From contig JABVXU010000319.1 in the NCBI GenBank assembly GCA_013365365.1, positions 1 through 64,000 on the forward strand: 64,000 nucleotides of DNA, given 5' to 3'. Shown here piece by piece: positions 37,211 to 50,586 of this stretch. Positions within the stretch are counted from its first letter, which is position 1. Every line of letters begins with the position of its first letter. The position numbers and the translations under genes are program-made. The notes beneath the pieces are model-generated. The model was not told the DNA's origin. It saw nothing but the letters and a program-made list of their open reading frames with translations, and did no database searches. The stretch is from Cruorifilaria tuberocauda (taxonomy: Eukaryota; Nematoda; Chromadorea; Rhabditida; Onchocercidae).

Positions 37211-40200
37211 TTAGATGGAAATCGGTTCAACGCTACCATAGCTATCGTTGGTGATTCTGTAGCATATTTCGAATGCTTGTCCCAATGTTATTATTATTTC
37301 AGTTGCTACATCCTACAAAGAAGCTATCCAAAGGAAACACACGATTTCACATAGTCAACAAAATCCTAGCTTTTCTATATATAATACCTCTAAATTTTAG
37401 TTTTCTATTAAAAATTGCTAAATTTTGAAACTAAGGTATTTCAAACCAAGAAATATGTTCCACTAAAGCTCTACATGGGACCAGAAATTGTTCCAACTTA
37501 CAGCTGTCAAGACGCAAAATACATGACAGAAATGGCGATCTCCATCTTGCGATATGTACGCGAAACAATTCAGATCTCTTTCATCTTGACAGACTATTTG
37601 TATCTGCGCTATTTCATGCTCGACAGTAAGTTGCTGAAAGCATTATAATAGAACACATAATGTGGAAATGTTATTTTGAACTAATTTGCCAGCTTTGTGT
37701 CTTAAAGGAGCAAGTTGATAAATCCATAAGTGATCAAAAACCTTTGTGATAGCATCAAGTACTCGAACACCCGATACTGAGATTTCCAACAAAACATGAG
37801 GAACTTTCGCTATTTCGCGAATACCTCTCTGAAAAAAAAATAAATAGCTGAATAAACGCTGTTTTACGCTTAAGGATGAGTAACTGCCAACAGAGTATTT
37901 TACTTTTAACTTGATCATAGCTCTTCGAGAATCCTCTGTCTCTTCAACATTTGATATTTCCATTGATCCAAGATAATGAGCTGAATATGAAATGCAGCTG
38001 TCAATAAGCGTATTAGACGAATGCTGCCATTCGGTCTGACGTCCTCCAACAATCACCGAATGAGGTATTTGATTACTTGATGATGACTGCAGCGTACTTC
38101 TAAACTTCCAGATTAGATTCATGGGCTGTTTTTTGCAAAATTTACCATGTTTTTCAGTTTCATCATACTTTTCAAATTCAATTCATCCCGTTATTCTCAA
38201 AATGAGAAAAACAAGGTTTTATGATTTTCCTGAAAGCTACAAAGTTCAAAATAAAGCACCTGCTCTCTTGTCCACTATCCGCTTCTTCTTCCTGCGCTGC
38301 CGCCGCTCGTTCTGCAGCCCTTTGGCGTCGTTCTTCTTTTGCTTTCTTCAACGAATTTAAAATTCGCTTTTGATGACCAAGTTTTGTGATACCAAGAATC
38401 TAAAAATTATGCATGCTACGAGGGAGGCAAAGCGAAGCATAAATCAGAAGTAACAAGCTGTTTACTTTCAAATGTTTCCGCGTTGAGTCCACTGCAAAGA
38501 CAATCAGCATCGACGTCAACCCACCACTTACAAAATGACCAAGATAATCTTCCAATTCCAGTGAATGCAACCAATCCGAAACATATGTAAATGAATCTGA
38601 AGAAAATTAAAATAATTGAAATTAAAAAAGTTAAAAATTGTCGTTTTTTCGAGAATAAATTTGGCGACAAAGACTTCAAAAACATGAAACTAACTTGCAC
38701 TTGGGATATAAACATTTGGGTAGTTTTCCAAATACATCCCAATTTGGTGTTGTGTTGACTTATCAAACCCGATTTCCTGCATAGAAGCACGATCGAGCGT
38801 TGACTGCTACAAATAATAATAGTCGACACAAGTCGTAGAATATAAGCCTCCTACGAAACCGTTCGGTTTCCAGTTGTTTAAAATACAACGTTACCTGATT
38901 TTCCAAAGAAGACATACCATATGATCGATACTGTCAAAGCCATTAATTTCGAGAATTTCGGCTATTTCATTTGCTCTGGGATTAGGTATCCCAACACAAA
39001 CATTTAGCCACTCAACAACAGCATTTACTCCTCGCTGCAAGAAAAAATGCCGTTTAATATAATAAAAGTTAGAGGTAAACCTTTTTAAAACTTAAAATTC
39101 CAATTTATCACAAACTCTAAATCAGTGAAAGGAACCTATGCTGCTTCGGCAAGAGAAAATCGACATCATCTTCAATTACATAACTGTTTAATTTTAAAGC
39201 ACCGCTACGTCTTCAGCCGATTACTGAGAAATAGAATCTCGAGACTTAATTATTTCAGCTATTCACATGTTGATTTTTCACAATTCTAAGGTCCAAAAAA
39301 TAACATGATTCTCCCAAAGTTTAAGTGATGATAACTGATTATTCGATTAATGACCTTAGTGCTAATCGGTTGCTTATATCTTTTGTCAGCATCGAATCCA
39401 AGTGACTGTCTGTTTTGCATTGTTTGTGGTCCATTTAGCTGTAACGTTAACGCTTGAGATCTTCGGTCTCTGAGGTAAACGGCCACTTTCGGTTCATAAT
39501 GAGCTGCAAACACCGATTCCCGACAAATTGCGCCACCAAATGATTCCATTATTTCACTGATCTGATAAAATTTCTTTTTTACAAGATTCACAACGAATTG
39601 TTTTTATTGCTTCCTCAATAATTTTTCAGAAATTCACATATTAGATAATGAAACTTTATTGAAACAGATGAAATGATAACTAAAAATCCACCTTCTTCCA
39701 CTCAACACTTTCATCTAAAGAACTATGCTGGGCGGAAACCTGTACACTGCTATTCAGTTCTTCCCTATGTTGCTCGCTATCGCTCGAGATGGATAATTCA
39801 CATACTTCTACAAAATAAAAAAAGTTGAAGAATGGGAAGCAGAGACGTCTGCATTTATGAAGATGCATATCTATCTCTTTCTGCAATATTGTTAAAACAT
39901 AATTTTTGATCATAAACTCTCACCCTTACTAATACTTCCATATGCCGGAATAGAACACGCAGTTCGTAAACGTACTTCCACCGAAGAAAAAGATTGATCA
40001 TCCATGCTGGAAGCGCTTAAGTTATGGAAACATTTTGGTTTTAGTAAAAAAATTCCTCCGACAATAATATTTCACCTGGATTGTTTGTAAAACTGACTGC
40101 GTTCCTGCGACGGAGAAATTATTGATGGCGGTGTAGAAGAGACGTGAGAAATTATCGGTAGGGAACATGAAGACGCTAAAGTGCAGTCTGACCCCACTGA

Positions 40201-43200
40201 AATCCAGATTTATTTTGCTCGGTTAAGTGAATAATGAAAATTACCAACATGATATGTTTCATTAAGAGATATGGAACCTGTTAATGATGGTGATATTGTG
40301 TCCTTCTGCGTATGCTGTGATCTTTTGTTTACAGTGGGAGACTGTGACAACCGATGCATAACGCTATCCTAAAACTGGAAATGTCTTGTACTTGAAAAAT
40401 ATTAAACCCTACAAATCCATACAAAATAACCTTCGTTACAAGGATATTTCAAACCTGACTGCAAAGGAAATGATGAATGCGAGATTCGGTAGTTTCAGGA
40501 CTTGGAAGATGATTAAGCTCAGACTGGCCATTATTAGTATTTGCTCCCTTTTCATTTACTGTTGTTATGATTTCCATGCAACTCGCCAACGCACTCTAAA
40601 GTGATTTCGCGCTAGCATAAAAAAAGCCATGAATAGAAAAAAAAAATTGAAGAAAGAAAAACTCATTAAATAATCACCCTTATTGAATGATTTGCATTAA
40701 GAGCAGCTATCATAGAACTACGATCTGGTACAGAAAAATCATCATTCAAGATGCGTGAATGCTTTCTCCGTTTACTCTAAAATGAGATTTATTGACCTGA
40801 TTTTCTATATTTGTTACTGCTTTGCAAAAGCGTAACAAATATCAGTAGATCACAAGAAGTTTTCTAGTGTTTTCATTCTCTCTCAGCTAAAACTGAAGCT
40901 TACGCTAAGTATCGCAGTATATGAGACATGACCATACAAATACCCAGTTTTAAATAAATATGGCTATATTCTTAAACTTACCTCCTCCATGGGATACCTT
41001 TCCGGAGAATTTTGTATTGAAAGAATGCTAGCTGAAGCTGACATAGAAACCTCTTCAGGAAGTGCTAATGGTGCTCGACCTTGAGTTAAAGAAGCTGTTC
41101 CGGATGGAACACCGTTGCTTTGTTCCCCAGGAGATAATGCTAAATGCAGAATGACATAACTTACTGCTAAAAAAAATTTGCATTTAGAATTACTGATGAT
41201 TAATAAAAAACTAGTCTAGTTCCATTCCATCTCTAATCATAACTTTAAAAAATGAAAAGTACCCTAGACTGCAGAAAAAACATACAACGTTCAAGAGTTG
41301 AGCAAGCAAAAGTGATGATGGATGATGGGCTTTCTGTCCGATGTGAAGAACTTGGCGGACTATGCTTAACAATAAGACCATTGTTTTTGTTTATACAAGC
41401 CTCGTGCGTTTTAGTTTTCCGAGGAGTTGGTTCGGGTTTCAATGTTTTCTCTAATATGGGCAAACGTTGACGGTTTGGTTTCACTGAAAATAAATTCAAT
41501 TTCATATTCTCGCATGCTTCAAATCTGGTTCGTGCTAAATTCAAAAATGATATTAAATATGTGATTTCTTACCAGGTGGCATAGTCTGTGTACCACCACT
41601 TCTAATACTACAAGATGGTATACCAACATTTTCACCGCTAGCTTCACGTACAGATTTCGTTTCGCACACATGATGCCAACGTCGATAATCTGAAAGCAGA
41701 TTTAGTATCAATCTTTGATAGCACTATAGTAAAGGACAGATTTTTGCTTCCCAGCAAAAAATCATTGTGCTGTATAGAAAAGATAAAAAAAAGCTGTTAA
41801 ATATCTGGTTACGCGGCACATTGTCATAGGTTAAAAAAGGATGTGGTGGACTTGTCACTTTACCTGAGTTAAATTTTTTTACTCCACAAAATTTGTGATG
41901 CACGAGAAAAAATCCAAATTAATGAAAACTCACCAGGTGGTGGAGCATTATCGTACACAACAAGGTTACGTGGCACATTGTCATAGGTTAAAAGAGGATA
42001 TGGTGGACTTGTCACTTTATTATAAGACCCAGAATGTTGAGATTGCCAAGTATCGTATGACAGTGGAGTCTGATATGAACACGATATTGTTGAATCTGAA
42101 ATGAAACAATTTAAAAAAAAATACAGGAGCAAAAAAGAAAATCCTATTCAAGCAGAAAAACGAAAGCGCAAATAAAGTGCTTCCACTAAAACTAATTAGC
42201 TGTTAGAGCTATATTTAAGTTAATTTTTCATGCAATTTTGGTATGAAATTTAGTACTTCCTGCGTGGAAAAAACCTGTTATTTGTTATCCAAAACATTTT
42301 TTAAGTTATGGTTTTCTAATTGCGTTAGCGAAATAGCTTTTGTACCTGAATTAACTGATGTTCGACCAACTCCCATCCTCGGTAAAGGAATTCCATTTCT
42401 CTGAAGGGTATGTCGATACCTATGTCTCGGCAGCACGATAGCAAACCGCGATACGCTGTTTTCTGGGTTAAAATCTTTAGCTTGATCTGGCGATTGTTGT
42501 GAACTGAAATATATCAGTGCAGAAAAAACAACCAAATGTACAAACATAACATAATGAGAATTTAAGAGAGGACATACAAACAATCCGAACAAAAATATTT
42601 CAAGTCTTACCTAGACTCATTCTCAGGTATCTCCACGCGAGTAGCTGATAAAGGCAGAGTTGAAATATTATCCAGATCCTGTTCATCATTGTCTAATGTA
42701 ACCACATCAGCCTGAAAAGTTTTACAGAATTTTTTTAATAAATACAAAAAATTTCAGAATCGCTATTATAAAAAGAAATACCACTATTGATGATGGTGGA
42801 TAATAACTATCAACGTCCGAAGTGGTATCAGTCCTATAAGTTGAACTGTGCTGCATGTGATTTCGGGATGCTTGAAGCCTAGCTGAAGCAGAAAAATATA
42901 TTTCATGGAAGAAGATCATGCTATTTGATAATTCCATATTATTCCAAACATTTCTAAGTACCTGTAGATAATTCTGGTATCGGTTTCCAGACAATATCTT
43001 TCGGGTTAGCAATATACTTTGGGCGGAACGGTAAATTTAAGTAAATCGAATGATTCTCCGCATTGGCTTCGTCATTCTGATGATCCTTATAATTCTGTAT
43101 GTAAGCTGTAAAATGTCACCAGTTAACACAATACATGTTGAGATTAATAAGTTTCAGGAAACCGCCTAGACAACATAGAACCAAAAAGAACCTTCGATGA

Positions 43201-45052
43201 GCTTGCGACACTCTGACCACCCTTCTCGACTCTGTATCACCTGCGTAAGATCCGAAGCCTTTTCGTTTTCATGTTCTGCTAAGGTTTCTAACACAGTTCG
43301 CCCTTGTCCATCACGGGTATCAATACTGATACCTACAACCTCAGAGCATTCAGAAATATTACAAATTTTTTTTAGAATTATCAAGACTATATTATACAAA
43401 AAATATCAATTGGAATTATTCTCGTCCAAAAACTTCCAAACAAAAAAAAAACAAGAGAACAATTCACATATGATTAACCTTGTTCAAGCAGCAACTTGAC
43501 AGCTTCAACTTTTCCAAATAATGCTGCGACATGTAATGCACTACCTTCTTCGGTAACATAGTCAAGATCGAAACCGGAATGACATAGTATTTGGAGACAG
43601 TCAATGTGACCATGACGAGCAGCTGCATGCAATGGATATACCACTTGAGCTAAATGTCGTGACCTTCCTGGATCTGTGGTAATACACTCTGATGCACTCT
43701 AAACTTCAAAATAATATAAAACCAAACATGTTAACTCAAGTTATGACTTTAATATTTCTAAACCTAACCTGCAATGCTAGTTCCGGACAATTACAGATGA
43801 GTAAGCGACACACATTAGCTTTCCCAAGTCGCGCAGCTACATCTAAAGGTGTTTCAGCGCGTGCATTCCTCATTCTGGCGTCTGCATGCTTCTGCAAAAT
43901 ATTTTCATGACATATGATTTTACTCCATCTATTTTTCAACAAACAAGAATTTTGGTTCAGAACTGATAGATTTCCTATAATTCGTCTCCAGCCCACATCA
44001 ATGAACTTCAAATTAAAACATACAGCAAGCAAAACAGTAACAACTTTCCCATGACCATGTTGTGCGGAAAGATGCAGAGGCGATTCTTTAGCATTGTTCA
44101 CTGCATCAACTGTATTTGGTTCAGCATTAATTAAAGTCTGGAATATATATTGTAAATATAAGGAGTCCGGATTTAAATTTTTGATAGATTACAAATCTCA
44201 AAATATGCTTAATTCGCTATTAATGATAATTACCTGTATAACCTCAACATGTCCATTCCATGCCGCCAGGTGTATTGGCAAACATCCTCGCCGATCTTTT
44301 ATCCGTGCCATTTGCGAATCGACATTCAGCAAAATGCTGACTATCTTGAAAAAATTAAATTTACAAAAGACATGGTTGTAATAAGTTACACTAAAGTCTT
44401 AGATATAAGAAGTTAAGAGAATTAATTGCACCTCTTTATGTCCAAGTAAAGCGGCAAGATGTAGCACTGTATAACCATTCGATGGATCTACAATTGAACA
44501 CAGCCATGCTGAATGTGATGACGTCGATGTACGCAAAAAGCTATAATATTTTAGAAAAGTTATTATCGTGCTTAAAACCTTTTACTTTGGAACGTACATT
44601 ACAACGTACTTTATCGATTCTAGAGAATCAGTAATGGAGTCTTCTTATCAATAACTTACCATTTGAAAATCTATTTTAAAATACTCGAAAAAAGAAATGA
44701 AAGATGAAGAAAATTTACTTCAGCGGTGTCCGTGGCCGCTTGTTGCGCCTGCTTAATAGCCAAGTTTGCACCTTTTGAGCATCTCCCCGTCTTACAGCTT
44801 CAAAAAGTTCCTATAAACACTATTCCAATAGGAAACAATAACACATATATAAGCTATAACATTGTGCGCTTCTCTCTATTTAAATACCGGAATGAAGTGC
44901 ATGTGTATATAATATTAGAAATAGAATCACAGAGTCTTTCCAAGTCTTTGTTAATTAGAAAGCAGTTCATCCGCTGCACCCAGTTCTTTTATATTTTCTT
45001 TAATGAAAAAGGAACTTACTTGCTGAACAGAGTTAAGCTCTTTTGGTCCCAT
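37211..45052 (-). CDS. ANKS1/Odin-like adaptor: ankyrin repeats, two SAM domains, PTB domain
   Basis: Cytoplasmic scaffold; mammalian ANKS1A/B act downstream of Eph-type receptors. Thirty exons (minus): 45020-45052, 44719-44810, 44432-44540, 44234-44344, 44024-44137, 43769-43891, 43479-43698, 43192-43332, 42962-43105, 42782-42882, 42611-42711, 42346-42503, 41934-42095, 41573-41689, 41286-41483, 40982-41139, 40678-40776, 40245-40368, 40076-40196, 39930-40015, 39692-39807, 39355-39561, 38918-39034, 38695-38806, 38466-38596, 38260-38399, 37904-38099, 37742-37828, 37502-37633, 37211-37312. Every phase joins; the total is 3852 bases, 1283 residues plus stop. N-terminus MGPKELNSVQQELFEAVRRG; ankyrin repeats about residues 45-310; Ser/Pro-rich linker to about 940; SAM1 about 946-1020; SAM2 about 1025-1080, ending LGITKLGHQKRIL; PTB about 1115-1270 with SYSAHYLGSME, VPHVLLEISVSGVRVLDA and FCHVFCVLTA. 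The frame is open upstream of the ATG, so the start could be further out. Confidence 0.93.
41807..41862. repeat. Direct repeat copy A (56 bp, intron)
   Basis: Matches 41964-42019 at 53 of 56 positions, offset 157 bp, same orientation. The three differences are single-base substitutions. The duplicate lies in an intron of the adaptor gene and still reads through in frame. Confidence 0.9.
41813..41863 (-). other. Possible alternative 51-bp cassette exon (diverged copy)
   Basis: Within the intron between exons 41934-42095 and 41573-41689 of the adaptor gene. An acceptor (AACTCAG, at 41864 and above) and a donor GTAACC (ending at 41811) frame 51 bases. They begin and end in phase 1, the same phase as the flanking exons, so inclusion would keep the frame. 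It would add about 17 residues around KVTSPPHPFLTYDNVP. The sequence duplicates part of the upstream exon. Splicing is inferred only. Confidence 0.35.
41964..42019. repeat. Direct repeat copy B (56 bp, within coding exon)
   Basis: The copy inside the adaptor exon 41934-42095, encoding KVTSPPYPLLTYDNVPRNL in the Ser/Pro-rich linker. It is probably the parent of the intronic copy at 41807-41862, because it fits the continuous reading frame. The motif contains Tyr followed by Asp-Asn, a possible phosphotyrosine site. Confidence 0.85.
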
Positions 45053-46608
45053 CGTTGCATGACGGTAGAGCTCCACTAAATTATTTAAAAAATAAATTTT
45101 TATAACTTATGCTGTTACAAAATCACGTCATCATATGTAGCAGAACTGCCATCCCTAAAATAAGATGTGAATTTCAAAAGTATAAAAGACAAAAAACTTG
45201 AAGAGTTTTACAATTCAACCAGGTTTAACTCGCACGACGAATTTACATTGGGCTATAGAATATAACCTTATTAATCAATCAAAAGCTAATTTTATCGATA
45301 AATCGAAACATACATCTCGGCCGCAGTGAATTATGAGAATGTCTTAACATTCATATAATTTCTTTCACATGTCCTGCAGAAGCCCAGTAGTATGTTAAAT
45401 TTCTGCATAATCAAATTCAAAATTAGATTCAAAAACAAACACGAACTTTTTGACTTGATGATTTTAAGTACGTAAAAGAGAGGAATATCAAGAAACAAAA
45501 TTTTAAATGAAATAGAAATTATGGTATATAAATAATATTCGAAAAACTGGAAGTATTTTGTGTTGCAAACTCTGAATAAGACAGCGTTTTTCTCATTGTA
45601 CATTGCAATGTCTCTTTAATTTAACCGACAAAACAAATATCTACAAGAGACAGCTAATCAGTTTAGAATTCAGAAAATGGAAAAAAAGAAAATTAAACGA
45701 GAAGTTAACAAGTAGAATGACGACTGTGACTCAATGAATAACCAGAGAGTTTCACTCGAGCAAAACTTTATCGTTCAGCAAAAAATTATTTAAATAATAC
45801 TGAAAAATCAATCAGCAAAAATTAATATAGCTGTGCATGGAAATTTCACTCGATAAGATTTACACTTTTGTCACTTCATTTCTTTGATAATCTGGGATGG
45901 TCGTCTCTTCTACTTCAATAGAGAACGAAGATGAGTATAGAAGAATCGAAAAAGAATAAAGTGAAATAGCTGAGGGAAAAAAGAGGTCATATAATCTCTA
46001 AAGCTGCGGTAAAATGAAGTTACCAAAACTTTAACGCGAAAAGAAACACATGAAATTCCGTGAACCCAACGCAAAATGTGGTAAAAAACTCCCTCACTCT
46101 AATTAGGAATAAATTTTAACTATAAAATGTACAGTAAGGCAGACATTGAAAATGTATGAGAGAACTTCTTTCTATAAAGCACATCGCCGGAAATTCAAGC
46201 AAAATGATGAATTCTAAATTTTGGATATGCTAGAGTCAGAGGAAATTGTCCTGTATCTACTTTATTAACAACATAATAAATCAATTTGTTAGAAACTAAA
46301 TTTCTGTTCCATTCAACACTTATTCAATCATTTTCTTCTGGCAAAAGTACATTCGGCGAGTTCTTAACTGCTCGTTGTACGGTATTACTATACAGCTTTG
46401 AGCTTCATAACCTACAATCAAGCTTTCACACTTACACCGATTACCACTTTTAGATTAATCACCACTTAACCTGAAATTAGGGGCTCTATTGACACGTAGT
46501 ATAACAACTAAACATCCCGCACTTCTGTTCCCAATTCCAAAATTTGTTACAAAACTGCTCGAAAACGGAAACAATACCGATCGATTAAGGTTGTCCGGTG
46601 GCAGCTGT

Positions 46609-46650
46609 CTATGTGTATATGTGTATGAGTGTCTGTATATGTATGTGTAT

Positions 46651-46709
<59 letters not shown>

Positions 46710-46710
46710 T
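46609..46710. repeat. Compound TATGTG/TG microsatellite
   Basis: About 100 bases of TG-rich simple repeat. It starts with interrupted TATGTG and TGTATG units (46609-46657) and passes into an almost pure run of about 25 TG units ending near 46708. Likely polymorphic in length. It lies about 1.6 kb upstream of the adaptor start. Confidence 0.95.
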
Positions 46711-47468
46711 GTCTGCCTATTCCCGTGTTGTTACATTGTATTGACAGTAGGGTCATTTAACTTGAAAAGACGATGCGGTGGCTGATTGGGAGGTAGTGCT
46801 GTTATGCCATGTTAATGCAATGTATAGATTATCAGGATACGGACAAGCGTAGTACCGGTAAGTGATAAGAGACAATGTCTGGTTCACACTTGTCCTTCAG
46901 TTATAATTTGAAATTTCATTAATTTTACAAATATGAAGAATTAGAAAGGATTATAATTTGATAAGCAATTTCCATAGTCTGACTGTTCGTATGAGTAAGA
47001 ATTAAAATAAGATTTAAGGAAGAGGTAACAGATTTGAGAGCAAAAGAGTACAAATGGTTTAGAATAACTGCATGAAAAGGCTTCTCGAACCGAACCTCCT
47101 CAACACAATCATCAATACGGCGAATTTCCAATGTTTTTCCTCTTCACTGAAAAGCTAAGACCAAACTTCACTTCGACTCTAGTATTCTTCGCTGACTTGA
47201 TAAGATTGGCAAATGTGAATTTCACAGAAAACATTACTTTCTCTATCCATTGGTAAACAACACGACGATTTCACTTGTATACTCTCTCAACGGATTTCTA
47301 TTTCGTGATTATTTTTGTCCTTCAAACTATCCTAAAGAAAAAGGATTTAGCTAGTGAGAATGATGCGAAATTCGCTGAAGTATTTAATTTAGATTAAGGG
47401 AATAAAAGCAACTATCAACTGTCAAACACTGTTAAAAATTAACATTATGAACAGTTAGGTTAGGCATA

Positions 47469-47526
47469 ATTGAATTTAAGGTAGCTATTGGGGTTTTATT
47501 GAATTTAAGACAGTTATTAGGGTATC
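47469..47526. repeat. Two-copy imperfect tandem repeat, 29-base period
   Basis: Units starting ATTGAATTTAAGGTAGCTAT (47469) and ATTGAATTTAAGACAGTTAT (47498) are arranged head to tail. A weaker third start, ATTGAAATTCAG, follows near 47536. Confidence 0.6.
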
Positions 47527-50307
47527 CAAGGTCTTATTGAAATTCAGTTCGGAATTGACAAGAAAGTTACAAATAAAAAGAATAACAAATCCGCGGAATT
47601 CCTTTCGCACAACTACTTCAAGGATACCAACATATTTCATGTTATTGTGCAACGTCTGCTTTCTGTAAATAATTGCAGACGATGCTATTTATAGTTTTAC
47701 TGTATGGAGATGGTATGAAAAGAATGCATTCAAAAAAACCAAAAAAAAATGGGAAAAGTCGATAATTGGATAACTTATGTGATGCTTGTTAAAAGCGAAA
47801 GAATGACATGAACGCAGGCTTAAAAACATGGAAATGCCAATTGAAATTGAAATTTGAATTGTGCTATAGCTTCAATATTAGCAAAATTCATAGCAAAGAG
47901 TTTGGAACTACGAATAAGAAGTAGAAACAAAGTTCTATAAAAAACATATATGCTTTTCGTCTTAAGAAGCAATATTGAGAACGTCCAGTCAACAGTTATG
48001 TACAGCCTATTATTAAGAAAAAAGACAAGAATGTCTATTCCTTTTGCTGAATTTTAAAGCACTACTATAGTGCTTTGTGCAAATAAGCGTACACGACTGA
48101 AATTAAATCAAGCAAACCACTAATTCCACCTAAAAAAAGTACAAGGCACTGTTTTCTCTTTATATCTTTTATGGATTAACTGTAATAAAAAAAAGAAAAA
48201 GTAGAAAATAATAATTTAGATTTTTACTCAGGCCTTAATATACGCTTTATTTTGTTTTAATATTTCTTGTAGCGAAGAATATTTTTAAATTCTTCATCAT
48301 TCTTCCCTGAAAATCAGAATATCAGAATATTAGGAAATAATGCCCCATCACTTTTTATGAACTGTTTTAAGACTGTACGAGTTAAATTATTTGGAATAAT
48401 CAATATTTCTTAAAAAAGGCAAACTAATCAGATGATTGTTATGATATAAAGAACTGAACTTGAAGCTTTAGGAAACGAATTTGCGAATATGTCTAATTTG
48501 AATGGTGGAAGAAATGGGAGCATTCCAAAACGAAAATCCTCTTGACATTTGAGAATTCTAAACTACCTCTTTAAAACAAATATTCTATAGGGTATGAAAG
48601 CACATAAACAACTTCAAACGGCCATCGATCAAGTCAACAGATGCTATAAAAAAGGAGGAAGAATATCATGCACAATAAAATCAGGGCCTTTTCTCAATTT
48701 CCCTCGAAATTTGAGCTTTTTTAGCTCTTCTCTAAAATCGTCCTTCAACAGTATCTTCGCTTATTTATAATAGAGATGCCTTTTAGGGTAAATTATCATT
48801 TATCCTTTTTAAAAAAAACTGCCTTTTCTTATCATACTCTTTCATTTAATAAGCAAGCAAAAACCTATTGATTTCATTTCCCAATGGGACCTGATATGCT
48901 GCTTCAAAAAGTCTTAAATTCAAATAAGTAAAAATGGCCTTGTTCAGTGAATTATCACACTTAATGACAAAGATCAGTAAATGATGAGTAATATTACTAG
49001 CTTTTACACTTCTCTAACAGACTTAAATACAACAAAAGACTGGTAGATTTGACGAAGCGGATTGAAGGTATAATTTACAGGAAAGCCTAAAAGCTAATAA
49101 TGATAATACTCATCATTTTCTGGTCCTTGTCATTAAATTTATCAGAGGCAATGTTGGTTATAAAGAATTTTCTTGATATTAAAAAACTGTCAGACATTTC
49201 GATAGTAACAAATTTTCGTTCACTCGCCAATCTAAATGAGTACATGAACAAATTATTAAACAGAAAAACCTTTGTAATCATGGCAGCATGATAACATGAA
49301 GTTTATAAAATAATTTCTGAAAATAGCAATGATCTTTGGAGCAAATTAGTTGATAGAAAGACAAAAGTGGTTGATACCACTCTCCATAAATTATACAGTG
49401 GAAGAAAGGATTTGTGGGATATTGACTATGTAATGCTTATTTATCCAGCCATCTCTACTGCCCGTTCTTTTCATTCCGGAGCTTGCCTGCTGTCTAATAA
49501 TAGCTTATAAAGATAAGAGAAGGAAAGCTTAGTGCCAGTTTACGACTGAATGCGTACTCGTAAAAAGTGACAGCTTGTATTAAAAAAAAGTTTGATGAGA
49601 TTAATAAATAATAAAACCGAGATCGAGAAATGAAAGAAGGAATTATTTTTCCTTCTTTTATTCAGAAGCAATGTTACATATCATTTATATTTAATGACTA
49701 CCAGTTGACTTACGAATATGAAAAATATGATAACTCTATTTAAACTTCCAAGTTATACCTAAAACTTCCATTATTGTTTCTTTCCTTTTCCGAATAAATT
49801 ATCATGGCGATTGCTAGTTCAAAGTGTTCGCTATTCTATGTCAGTTCAATTCTAAAATGGATTTAGAATGCATTTCTCAACTAATAGCCGTTTAGTCTAT
49901 TTTTTTTTTCATATTTCTAAATGTTCTGTCTGGAATTGGTTCAGACCAATATTCGTGGAACACAAAAGGGCATGAAGGAAGCTTTAAATTAAATGCATCA
50001 AAGAAAGTATTTCAAATAAGAATAACGCAGTAAGAAATATTTCATTAATAAATTTACGAGCCATAGGCAAGTTAAATTAAAGATGTTAATTATTTTTATT
50101 CTTTTGTCCTTTTTTTGCTTCAGATTCAGTAGTGGCGAATAAAATGTTTTTTGCAAGGACTAACATTATAGCAGACTCAACGGTAACCTAGTCTTAAGCA
50201 AAATATTTGAAGTATTATATCAACTGACAATGACTATAGTAAGGTGAAATTGATGTTTTAATCCTGATAAATACGATTGTAAGTACTGACCTTATTTATA
50301 TGATTCG

Positions 50308-50586
50308 ATGATTGCAAAACATGCTAATGTTCTCCAAAGCGATTTGAATGAGTTGTTGATCGAACATGCTCATCATGTACAAGTTTGCGATTTTATAATA
50401 AACATTCCTAAATTATCCACGAACACTTCGCTTCTTTATGATTGGCATTCTAAGCTAAATTTAATTCGCCGCAATTTTTATTGCTTTTTAGGCTTCAGAT
50501 TTCGACTTATAATGCGATTACGTCATATGAATGAATCAATTTCTGACTGTGATAACTTTCGTGCTGAAAAAAAGGCCTCCGATTGA
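50308..50586 (+). CDS. Unrecognised 92-codon ORF
   Basis: An ATG-initiated single frame to TGA. The N-terminal 40 residues (including HANVLQSDLNELLIEHAHHV) have a balanced His/Leu/Glu composition suggestive of a helix; the middle is aromatic and basic. An acceptor-like TTTTTAG occurs inside at about 50483-50489, so an exon structure is also possible. No membrane segment, signal peptide or known motif; isolated in a gene-poor region. Confidence 0.22.
   Translation: MIAKHANVLQSDLNELLIEHAHHVQVCDFIINIPKLSTNTSLLYDWHSKLNLIRRNFYCFLGFRFRLIMRLRHMNESISDCDNFRAEKKASD

Noticed and set aside
38416..38829. 137-codon minus-strand ORF covering parts of three adaptor segments
   Set aside because: It reads the two SAM exons in the wrong frame and through introns; the spliced frames give the SAM domains.
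46489..46785. 98-codon and 69-codon opposing ORFs over the microsatellite
   Set aside because: They are long only because the TG/CA repeat contains no stop (Cys-Val and Thr-His repeats).
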